Part shown: piece after piece, positions 39,150 through 50,500 of the stretch
Numbering within the stretch: position 1 is the stretch's first letter
Layout: each line of letters starts with the position of its first letter
Program-made: the position numbers and the translations under genes
NCBI GenBank assembly: GCA_946894095.1
Contig: OX335641.1
Coordinates: 6,962,501-7,026,500 of the forward strand
Length of the DNA stretch: 64,000 bases
Reading direction: 5' to 3'
DNA from: Incurvaria masculella
Taxonomy: Eukaryota; Arthropoda; Insecta; Lepidoptera; Incurvariidae
The notes under the pieces: model-generated
Databases searched by the model: none
What the model was told of the DNA's origin: nothing
Seen by the model: the letters and a program-made list of their open reading frames with translations, nothing else

Positions 39150-39425
39150 TCAGGGTTCCGTACCCGAAGGGTGAAAACGGACCCCATTATTAAGCCTACC
39201 CTGTCCGTCCGTCCGTCCGTCCATCACAGGGCTGTATCTCATGAACCATAATAGTTGAAATTTTCAGTGTATTTATTTTGCCGTTATAACAACAAATATG
39301 TAACATTAAAAAATAATAAAAATTAAAGTGGGGCCCCGTACAAAAAAAGTATTTTTTTGTGTTAAATCTTGTACAATGGTACGGAACCCTGTGTCTGCGA
39401 GTCCGACTCGCACTTGGCCGGTTTT
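39150..39425 (-). repeat. Dispersed repeat with GTCC tract, minus strand
   Basis: CTGTCCGTCCGTCCGTCCGT at about 39200, GTACCCGAAGGGTGAAAACG, ATGGTACGGAACCCTGTGTC, GAGTCCGACTCGCACTTGGC. Same family as 4250, 19095 and 59282. It lies directly beside the LINE fragment. Confidence 0.75.
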
Positions 39426-39518
39426 TCTTAAACTGTTCTACCAAAATTGTTTGGCAGTAGCATTTAGATCTAAGTAAATACCTATTTCATTACTGTGGAC
39501 GGAAAACTCATACAGCTG

Positions 39519-39625
39519 TATTCAGAGTGGGCGGACTAAATTTAATCCGCCGGACTAAACCGGTTTTTGTATGGTTCGTACGGTGCTAATCTTGCACTTC
39601 GTTTTGACAGGTGCTCTCTGAATAC
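39519..39625. mobile_element. Short MITE with TATTCAGAG termini
   Basis: TATTCAGAGTGGGCGGACTA at the left and CTCTCTGAATA at the right. The interior contains a self-complementary AATCCGCCGGACTAAACCGG. Related ends at 29294-29402. Confidence 0.5.
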
Positions 39626-39752
39626 GAATGGTAGTATCTTTGTGGATTCTTCTTTACTGAGGAGATCGTATCCGCAGATTTATCAGTTTTGACATAACTT
39701 AGTATAGTTTGGCTACCAAAAAGTTTAAATTAATGAAATTACGACGACGAAA

Positions 39753-40885
39753 TCCTAAAAAAGACGAATTCCTATAATTATCCACAATAAAAAAAATATC
39801 ATGAATAAAATTTAACTATTAATTAGCTTCAAGCAGTTATGTTTTACGAACCTACATCCAAAAGCTCTTTGAATGTTTTAGGAACTTGTATGAAAGGTTT
39901 ATTATATTTTATTAAGGTTAAAGAAATATAAAAAAACAAAACGAACGCCACAAAAACTTTTTGTTGCGAGTTTGTACTTGAAATTCAAAGCCTACCTGCC
40001 AAATCTCAATTGAGCTGACAATAGAAAAATTATTGGCGGAAGTCATGGAAATCATTTACAGTATGTAGTCTGACGAAATCAGCAATAAATTCCTTTTGTT
40101 AATTTGTTGTTTCCAGCTTTTTTCGTGAATTCAAAACCACAGAAAAAGTATTTCAATCAAAAGATTGACAAAGAGAATATAATATCTGAGATTCTTGACG
40201 GACACATTAATCTTCTGTGGTGTTCTAGGATTGTTTGGGCAAAGATGATTCCATCCCATCCCGTACCACAGAATAAGGAATAGTAAGAACTGTCCGTTAC
40301 AGAACGGAATCGGGCGGACCGCTCAGGGGGTCTACTCATGAGATTCTCACCTGTGTGTCACCAGTAAGTCACAACGCTACATCCTTATTCGGTGGTACGG
40401 GATGGGATGGAATCATCTTAACCCAAACAAACATAGAACACCACGGAACATTAATTTGTCAGTCGAGTCAATCTTTTGAGTGAAAGACTTTTTCTGTGGT
40501 TTTGAATTCACGAAAAAAGTTGGAATCAACAAATTTACAAAAGGAACTAATTGCTGATTTCGTCAGACTACATAATGTAAATAATGATTTCCATTACTTC
40601 CGCCAATAATTTTTCAATTGTCAGCTCAATTGAGATTTGGCAGGTAGGCTTTGAATTTCAAGTACAAACTCGCAACAAAATTTTTTTTTCTTGCGTTCGT
40701 TTCGATTTTTAAAATATTTTTTTTTCTTTTAATATGATAATAAACTTTTCATACAAGTTCCTAAAATATCCGAAGAGAGACACCTTTGGATGTAGGTTTG
40801 TAAAACATAACTGCTTGAAGCTAATTATTCGTTACATTTTTTTTTTTTTAATGTGAATAAATATGGTAATTTGTCTTTTTTAGCG
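39753..40885. mobile_element. 1.1-kb foldback palindrome between RAD51C-like gene and MED29
   Basis: Left arm 39753-40278 and right arm 40383-40885 are reverse complements with moderate divergence, separated by a 104-bp spacer. Matching pairs by eye: GGATGGGATGGAATCATC (right) with GATGATTCCATCCCATCC (left); GCTCAATTGAGATTTGGCAG with CTGCCAAATCTCAATTGAGC (written here from the left arm with one-base differences); CATAACTGCTTGAAGCTAAT with ATTAGCTTCAAGCAGTTATG. No coding capacity. The arms are too diverged for a recent duplication; most like a Foldback-type transposon. Confidence 0.8.
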
Positions 40886-40963
40886 CGCACGGTTGAAAGC
40901 ATGTACGCCGTGTACACCTTTAATATGGCTGTCATCAAGCTTTCATTGAGCGTGCTATAGTTC
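40882..40963. repeat. Small inverted repeat flanking the palindrome
   Basis: TAGCGCGCACGGTTGAAAGC at the left pairs imperfectly with GCTTTCATTGAGCGTGCTA at the right. About 80 bp, directly abutting the right arm of the large palindrome. Confidence 0.4.
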
Positions 40964-41167
40964 TCTGATCGTATGCACTTGTATTCTGAAATAACGAAAG
41001 CCTTTCGCCGTTTGTTAATTTAATTAGACAATTCTAGGCCTGACATAACCACTCTCGAGACTTACAAGGCATTTTCGAGGTAGTTAGGTTAGGCTGATAC
41101 ATATGTCTGCTCAAATACGTTCCGATTTGATATCGTGCGATTATGGCTTTGAGCAGAGATATCAATT

Positions 41168-41380
41168 CGGAACACAAGTATTCACTGTATTCGCTTTCTC
41201 TGAGATATTTGCAATGTACGCATTTCGGAATGCAGGGGATCCGTGTGCGGTCGAGAGTCACGTCCCTTATATCAACATGACGTTCACTGGAGTGAATAAA
41301 AGTAATTCGGAACGGTTCGTGTACGCTTACTTTGTTGAATTCTCCGCAATATACGCATTTCGGAATGCACTGTATGTGAT
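41168..41380 (+). repeat. Two-copy direct repeat, spacing about 138 bp, MED29 upstream region
   Basis: TCGGAACACAAGTATTCACT through TACGCATTTCGGAATGCA (ends 41234) and TCGGAACGGTTCGTGTACGC through TACGCATTTCGGAATGCA (ends 41372). Diverged except for a perfect 3' core. Lies 0.2-0.4 kb before the MED29 start and may include promoter sequence. Confidence 0.5.
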
Positions 41381-41587
41381 TTATTCTGTGATTCTCTCTT
41401 TAGTCTGTGCAAAAGGCTGTATAGCGAAAGCTTTTGCCTGTCCATTGCATAAACAAACAAAAAAAAATTAGTCTGTGCAAATTATTATTTACTGTTTTGA
41501 CCATTTTCACGTGCAAAATCAATTGAAATTAAAACTGACCGATTTCTGTCTAAGAACGGCTTTGTTCGGCATATTGAAGTATACACC

Positions 41588-44500
41588 ATGAACCAGATGA
41601 ACATGCACTCGATGCCGCCAGGTGCAGTCGGTACGGGACCTGGGGGCATGGGCCCCGGAATGCCAGGACAGGGAATGAGTGGTCCGGGCATGGGCGGGCC
41701 TGGAATGGGAGGTCCCGGTATGGGTGGCCCCGGTATGTCCGGCCCAGGTTTAGGCGGTCCAGGTATGGCTGGTCCAGGTATGGCTGGACCAGGCATGGGA
41801 GGCCCTGGTATGGCCGGGCAGGGGATGCAGGTTGGGGGAGGGATGATGCAGCAGCCGTCTCCGCAGATGCAACAAGTGATGGCCCCTCAAGTGCCTCCTG
41901 AAAAAATTGATAATATTTCTAAAGTAAAGTCGTTCATTGGACCCTTGCGGGAATCGTTAACTGTAAGAACCGTTTTGAAGATCTGATATGAAAACCAATT
42001 CCAGAAGTAACTTTAGTGTGTATGTATATTTTTATTCATTTTTTTACAGTCAACACTGAAATCTGCAGCTCAAGTCTTGCATCAAAACCACAACATAGAT
42101 GCTGGTTCCCAGTGAGTTACTTCTTTAATTAAATTGTATCCTGAATTACTAAGGCCTGCCCTGTCCATTGTTATCAAATCTATTCTCATATAATATTGCA
42201 TCTGGCAATTTGAGTATTGAAGATTCATGCATCCTTTATGAAAATCATCAAGAAAAATCATTTAAAAAAAATACCTGCTTAGGCTAAATAAAAAAAAGAA
42301 ACCAAGAGCCTCGCCACCCTGAGGTTGCTTTTCCTTTATTGAGTCCATGACGAGCACACATGTATGCATTATTCCCGGGTGCTCACCTAGGCTACACGGC
42401 TAGACTTCCTATGAAAAACATGTTGCAGTTGCAAAATAATCATAGGTACATTTTTTATGAGAGACTAGGGGAAAGCCGTGGGCCTCGAGACCTGCACAAT
42501 AGTCACAACTCTAAAAGAAATTGAAGTTCAAGTTTTTTTTATTACCTTAATAACTGACCCGATTTTATTCCAGGAAAGGTATAGACCCAGTGCCCCGATT
42601 CGACAAGAATTTAGAAGAATTCTACTCTGTATGTGATCAAATTGAACTCCACTTGGTAAGATTGTTACACTCTGAATTTAAAGTACCACCATTTCTTTTT
42701 ATGTAACTAAACATAGATTACCACAATTACTCTCATAATATTAGTGCAATACACCGCATTCAAAGATATTTTTAAGTCATTCCAAATAGGATATTCCGCT
42801 CATCTCCGCATATAAACGTGGAAAGTTGATCATGCGCACATTTCTAAGATCTAAAATTATACTAAAAATAGCTTTATTTATTCGAACTAGATGATTGTCT
42901 TGTAATAGAAAGTGGTTAGGTTTTCAGAGTGAAATAAAATCAAACATAAGTACGATTCTGCTTTTTGAAGCTGGGTGCATTATTATGTTCACCTCATTCT
43001 CTCATATTCGCTCTAACTGTTTAAGTGTTGCTGTAATAACGGATTGTGCATTGCTCGGTCATTGAATGAGGTATTTTGTCCGTTCATAATAAATTTACTT
43101 CGATATTGGGTTGCATGTAAATAATTATTGGAAATATATACAATTTTAAAACGTCACAAGAGATTATCAGTGCGAAAACAACTTGCGCAACCATACATAT
43201 GTATGTATACATTTTGCTGACCATACTGTCTTTCACTAAGCTTTATTAATATGAATTGATTAAGAAAAAAATACGAACCACATTATAATGTAGGCATATT
43301 TAGTATTTAATAGTAATAATAACTAGTGGCTCTCTAAGCTATAATTAATGTTCTCCATTATATTTTTCTCTAGGTCTTGTCTGTAGGCCATGTCACAAAA
43401 AAAATTTAGATATTTTAAATTTCCATTGAGATCATAAATTTCCAGATACACAATCGATCTGAATAATTATCAAACCTGCTCACATAATTTCACGAGAATC
43501 GGTAGACAAATGCATTTTTGCCCAAGCTAAAACCGAGATGATTGGCTCGGTTAATAAAATTATTTTATGGTTACAAAAGGTAGACTTAATGCCCAAGGGC
43601 ATTCTCTACCTATCAACCTTTGGGATGTAGTAAGACAAATTTGGCGGTAGACAAATAATAAAAATAATTTTAATAATAACAAATTTATATCTATAATACA
43701 GTTAAGGTGTCCCTTCCCGGGGGGACTAAATCATTCGCGGGCACGGTATAAAACCATGCTATTACGCTCTGGGACCTTCTATGTTTCAAAGAAAAAGAAT
43801 TACAAAATGACTTATAGCTAAAAGTAAACCACGACCGCTGTAGTCAAAAATGTACCAAAAACTGAATTGATTATACATTTTAATGAAACAAGCTATGTCT
43901 GATGACTAATCTTTTTAAGATGTGTAGATTTTATCGTGGAGTAATCCACCTCCAAAGTTATTGTATAAAACATGCGAAAAATTCGAACTTTCAGACCTTA
44001 TAACTTAGAAACCAAACACAATTATACAATGCCAATGGTCATCAGACATTTAGTTCGATCAAATTAAACTATTTTGAGCAAAATTTTGATTCTCTGACAA
44101 GAAATATGGGCGTGATCTTCTTTCCCCGTTTATATGGGGAGTTGAGCGGGATGGGCCACCTTAAAGCCTGATGTTAGTTAAATTCCGAAATTATTTTTTC
44201 CTTGAAGTTTATTTGATTTCTGCCCTTGTACCCATGTTAAGTGCACTAATTAAGAGTTGAATATCTCGTATATTACTGATGCGATTTTAATGAATTTCAC
44301 CATTTAAGGTGGCCCATCCCGCTCATCTCCCCATACAAAAGGGGAAAGAAGATCACGCCCATATTTCTTGTCAGAGATCCAAAATTTTGCTCAAGATAGC
44401 TTTATTTGATCGAACTAGATGTCTGATGACCATTGGCATTGTAAAATCGTGTTTGGTTTCTAAGTTATAAGGTCTGAAAGTTCGCATTTTTCGCGCGTTT

Positions 44501-47500
44501 TATACAATATCTTTGGAGGTGTATTATACGCAATGATAAAGTAAGAACATCTTAAAAAGATTAGTCATCAGACATAGCTTATTTAATCAAGATGTATAAT
44601 CGCCAGTTATACAGGGTGTTCCAAAAGTCATGGATCAAACGAAAAGTGGTGATAGAGGAGGTCATTTGCAATTAATTTCACCCCATATTCTGTAGTACAT
44701 TTTTCTTCAGTAAACCTCTTTCAAAGTCTAGGCATTGTTCGGAAGAAATAAATAAAAATCATAAAACATATGATTTACTATTGTAATATGAAAGTGATGA
44801 TCATGAAGTCATGTTTACTAGAAAGAAGCATAACTAGTAAGCACAAAACTTTGAAAATTTTTTTTAGAAAACATAACATTTTCTTAAAGAAAATTTTTTT
44901 ATTTGAGCGGGAAGAAATAAAAAAAAAATTTAAATTTGCTCTAACTCCTAAACCATTGAAAATGGGGTAACTACATATGGGGTGAAATTGATTGCAAATG
45001 ACCTCCTCTATCACCACTCTCGTTTGATCCATGACTTTTGGAACACCCTTAAAGAAAACATATAGAAATGGCGGCTTGTACGTCCAACGGACAGTACGGT
45101 CAGCATTATATTGTTACAAAGTATACATTTATGTTTTAAGATTTTTGTAATATTTCACGATAGATTAAACATAAATACATATCACATTCCTTGGAATAAG
45201 CGACGAACCTGTTTAGTATGAAAAAGTATATTTCCTTATAATTAGTTCAAGAGGTAGGAAAAGTTTAATAAAACTGTGGGTAATTTAAATGTATTTATGT
45301 ATGTATTAAAAGGCATTATTGCATACCACTAGGTCCAGAAGATTCATCTGAAACATGTAAATAACTTAATAATCAAACGAGAAGTCACAGGAAATGTATG
45401 ATTTGAAAATTATAAGAAATGCATTCTTTGTCCATTGGTCAAGGCACAATTTTGTACGGCGACTGCGATTAAACTAGCGAAATTGTCTTCCAGGACCTAA
45501 CGTTTCCCTACTTCTAAAACTAAACAAATTTAAAATTAAAAAAAAAAATATTGAGAAAGCATCTTTCTAGGTCTATCTGTTTTTATATTTTGTAAATATC
45601 TGTATTTTCAGTAAAAATATTAACATAAAGATAGAAAACTTTTTCTGATGCTTATTAGCCAATCAATATTTTCCAATCTAACAGGGATTTTTTTTCCAGT
45701 GGGCCTTCAGGGCTAGATCCGAAACTGTATGAAATAGCGAAAACGACTCAAAGGATCACTCCTCTCACGGATTTTAATAATCTGTGAGAGGAACTTTCCG
45801 GATTTTGAGAACTAAAAATGCACTATTCGATCTTTTATTTTTTTGTTTCCGTACCCGGGAATTGAACTCGTTGATTTGGAAAAAAATAACACAACCTGTA
45901 TTATTACGCTAGTCAATAGTGTCGCTTACAAGGAACAAATCTTGTGAAGTAATGTTATACAACAAACTAAAGGAAAGTGTTGATTAATTACACTTACCCA
46001 AAAAATAAAAATACAGACATAGATTTTTAAAACATATTTTATAATGCAAAATTTCATAAACATAGTTAAACATTAATAGCATGTAAACAGTTATCGCCCA
46101 TAGTTATATGATAGAATAACGACTCTCTTAAACACAATTTCATGGGCGACACTCCAAAGAATCTTCCCGTGGTTTTTAGAAGTCATATATCTGTTCAGTT
46201 CAACCAGTGAAACACTATACCGACCTAACAACGCAACTGAGTACATATCACTGCGCGCTCTGATTCGATATTTTGTTTTGCAGTCAGTACTGCACCGTGT
46301 GAGTATATATAGCGATATAGTGGAAGCGAGATAGCATGCGATTCGCAAGTACAAGCCGCCATTTCTATATAGTTTCTTTATTGAACCAGGATATATCTAT
46401 AAAATCTTCTATTCTATTCTATTCTAAATTATATAGCTTAATCCCTGTAACAGCTGTCGTTGGTCATGCTCCCAATCTTGTATATTTTCTCTACCCAATT
46501 TTTTGGATAACATTACTTTTTTGCCATACATTAATAATTGCTAGTTAGTATTTTTGGATGGCATTTTTTTTTGAAGATCGACTTTTATTGATTGGATAAC
46601 AAGAGGATACTAAAATATGGCAAAAATAAGTAAACGAAAACAAGAAAGAGGAATATTTTATTTTAAAAATATGTTTAATAATCGTTAGACTTGGGGTGCC
46701 ACATCAAACTTCACATTTTGGCTAATGTTATCAAATAATCAGTTAATGTTAGCAGTCAGTCAGTCAGCGTGTCTGCGTCCACTGCTGGACATTCGCCTCT
46801 CCAATTTTTCTCCAGTCCTCCCGGCGTTCAGCAGTACAGAACCACAGCCACAATTTACCTGTGTACCTTGTGTCATCATTTTAGGACTGCTGTTGAAGGA
46901 GAAACAATGATATTGATTGCATGAAGTATTTTGTGACAAAGGATGAATTCTATAGTTAAATTTGCAAATATTTTACATTTGATCCAATGGGCCATCCCCT
47001 GGGTTCAAAAATCTGACTCGCACTTGATTTTTATTTTTGTTCTGTTATCCCCTGAGCATCACTAGGAATAATGGTTTTGACCTTGCGGCGGTAAGCTGGT
47101 GACCCGTCATATCGACGTACTCCTCTAATTGCTCTACGTGATAGTGTTATCATTTATTAGAAATGACCTGGCCAGCGAGTGTTTCTATGTGCCAGCTATT
47201 TAATTATCAGGAAAATTAACTGAGACAACGAGATTATCAAAATTGTTAAATTCTCAGACTCTTTTTCTGGAATAGGTATAATGGCTATATCTCCAGCCAC
47301 ATAACTTATGTTGTTACACCGGAAATAGATAAACATTCGAAATTACTTTCTGTCCTATATACATCCACTTTGGAGTAAGATTTCTCTTTCCATTGAACGA
47401 TGTTAAAATAAGTTACCTTTCATATTGTAGGATCACGTATTTTCATGCCGTTACACTGGAAATCGATATAAACTTGTAATCACTTTCAGAAATATTAACA

Positions 47501-50500
47501 TTGACTTTAGTTTAAAAGGGAACAAGAAATTATTTCTATTTCCAGTTTTATGACATCAAAATGGAACCTTACAGGATTTAATCTAATCCTACTAATATTA
47601 TTAAAAAAAAATGTGTTTATTGGTTTGACCCCCTTTTACTAAGCAACGAAGACGAATCAATGTGTTTTTTGCATAGTGATAGTTAGTTATAAAAAAAAAC
47701 ATATAAAAATATAGGCAGAAGATAATTTTCTAAATCATAGCATGTGTTTTCTCTTCCAGCGTACATCGATATCATGCATTCAGCAAGCGCAGTCGGCCGC
47801 ACATTACCTGCCGCTCTCCGTTCTGCCATCTCGTATGGACCCCCCTCCTTCTACGCAGGTATGACATCTCAAGTTGGTAATTTTCCAAAATTGATGTAAC
47901 AGTGATAGCAATGCCTAATTTTACAGTTGAATACTTGTAATTTTATTGAAACTAAGGCTATGGTCCGAATTGCGCTCAAACGTTGACAGCATGAATACAG
48001 TTGGTCCGAAACGCGCTGACAGTCCTCACAAATGCAAGATTGTGAGGTATGACGTCACGATGACGTCATCGTTCAAGTGCTTACGGTGCTCAGGGCAAAA
48101 CCGTGAGCGCTGTCAGCGGCACCCATAGATTGCGCGGCAAATTTAATTTTGATACTGCAAGCAGAGGACACAAAATATGAATTGAAACGTGTCACCGCTT
48201 TCGCTCGCCCTTTAGCTGCAATAACTAAACTATGTAACCGTGTGCAAAACTGCAGAAATGCGCGCTCTCTACATTGTCGTTCTAATACTATTTACGCCAA
48301 ATTCTATGTCTATCAACATCTCAAAATCACCCTCATCATGTCATCATCATTGTCACATAATATTAGTTAATAGTTATCCGCTTGCAAATTGTTCGTTGTT
48401 GAATATTAAATACTCTTTTTTTATTAAAGACACTTCAAACAATAGTTTGAGGTTATATTATATTGGGTGCACCGTTAGCACGCTCACAATCGGTCCGATT
48501 TGATATCGCAAAAATTGCAGTATTCGCGAATACTGATTCGTACCAGGTGTTATTATATATTAGTATATTTGTGAGCGCTGTCAACCCAATTCGGACCAAG
48601 GTGTAATTTTACTGGTCCCTCATAAATGCGGGATTTGGATTTGATTGTTTACATACTGTTACGAGCGCGCCATCTGTTGGAGTTCGGCTGCAACGTCGAT
48701 GCGTTTCGTCAACAGATGGCGCTTCTTACAACTTCTATCGCGATAGTGATTCGGTGGTGCTGGTACAATATAACAAAAATGTTTGGCGCATCTGGCTGAG
48801 AGCAATTTCTGGAACGGTCGGGCGATTCCCGATGGAGATTGTTCTCGGCTGGCCCGCCAGGTGGGGGGCGCCTAGAATTCGGTGGAGTTTTCTAGAAAGA
48901 AGCTCCACCGATATAAAAGGCGCCTCAGCCAGCACTGCCGCCAGTCTATTTTGAATAGTGAAGCGAGCGAGACAACAAGCGATAGTGCAGTAAAGTGAGT
49001 GAACTAGCTCTCAGTGATACAGTTCAGCGATATTTAGAATTTGGTGATCGAAGTGACACAAAATTGTCTTTGTTTGTGTTTCATTCGTGAATTGTTTTCA
49101 ATAAAAGAATATTTGTTAACTTTTGGTGTTTCTACTCTAATCCGCACCCTACCCGCGTAACAATTGGTGTCAGAAGCGGGGATTAGAGATGCCGATCACA
49201 CCAAGGGAAGACAAGGAAGGTATGAGGACCAGGAGCCAGACAGCAGCCGACCCAACTCTGGCTGAGGATGGGGCTGCTTCAGGGACGCAAGGCCTCGAAA
49301 GCCATCAAACAATGACGCCGAATCCTGCATTGGACTTGGCTGCGCTGATACATTTCATGCAGGAAAAATTCCGCGAACAAGCCGTCCGTCAGGAAGAACA
49401 GTCGCAGGAGCAGACCCGCCGTCAGGAAGAGCAGGCCCGCCGTCAGGAAGAACAGCAACTAGAGTTAATGCTGGCCGTCAAGGAATCCAACGCTAAAATA
49501 AAGAGGCAGTTGGATGAGGTCAGCTCAAGAATCGAAGAGCAAGACCAAACCCTTGACCGTCATGAAAAGCGGCTGAACGGGCTTGAATCAAAGATAACTG
49601 AAGAAGTGCAAAAGATCAAGACTTGTGGAGTGACTATGACTTCATCGGCAACAGGGGGAACAAGATTTAAGGTTCCTCCTTTCGATGGCACAACATCTTG
49701 GGCGGCGTACAAACGCCAGTTTGAGTCGGTCATCAAAGCGAATGGATGGAGTCAAGACCAAGCCAAGACTGCTCTGACCTTGGGATTACGAGACAAGGCT
49801 CTCCATGTACTTGAAGCTCTTGGCGACGAGGTCACTTATGACGAGCTTCTTGAAGCACTTGAATCAAGATTTGGTGACAAGCACTTGGAGCACGTTTACC
49901 GCGCTCAACTTCGTGACCGAGTGCAGCGATCAAGTGAAGGACTTCAGCAGTGGGCCCTGGAAATTGAAAAACTGGTTCGAAAGGCCCACCAATCATCACC
50001 GAAGACTTCATTAGACGATTACTTGGTGCAGGCTTTTGTGGATGGCATCAAGGACATCGAAGTGCGAGCGGCTGTACGACTAGGCCACCACACAACGGTG
50101 AAGGACGCTCTTGCCCACGCATTGGAGGTTGAAGCAGTCCGATCAGATCCTCGAGCGCATCGGGTAAGAGAAGTGGTAACTTCGGAAACCAGAACACCTG
50201 GTAGACGTAAATTTACTCCACGCTGCTACGGATGCAATGAGCTGGGGCACCTTCGAGCCAACTGCCCCAAGACCAAAAAAATAAGCTCCGATGCTGCGGT
50301 CGAGGATGAGCAGCAGGGAAACGAGTAAAAGCCAGGACCAGGGGGCGGGTGCTGGCTGGTAGAATAGAAGCCCCGAAAGTCACAATTTCACAGGCATTTA
50401 CTGGGTACAGCCTGCTCGTTGAAGGTCAAGTGAACGGGATCAAATGCAACTTGACCTTGGATACCGGAGCGTCTCGTACAGTCGTTAAGTCGAAAACCTT

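Larger units (their letters stand above)
42656..47759 (+). other. MED29 intron 3, transposon-rich
   Basis: 5.1 kb. Outside the listed MITEs and LINE fragment it is AT-rich and has no exon I can recognise. There is a short ATTCT run at about 46407-46425. Confidence 0.5.

Noticed and set aside
40157..40339. 60-codon minus-strand frame
   Set aside because: It lies in the arm and spacer of the large palindrome; no similarity.
41103..41471. 122-codon frame before MED29
   Set aside because: Created by two diverged direct repeats; no family similarity and it is on the MED29 promoter side.
48735..48954. 66-codon frames in the LTRs, present in both copies
   Set aside because: They lie over the LTR promoter and are identical because the LTRs are; no domain.
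50349..50351. GTG as start of pol
   Set aside because: GTG is not a normal start in animals; the frame is open upstream to 50310 and a -1 frameshift site explains expression.
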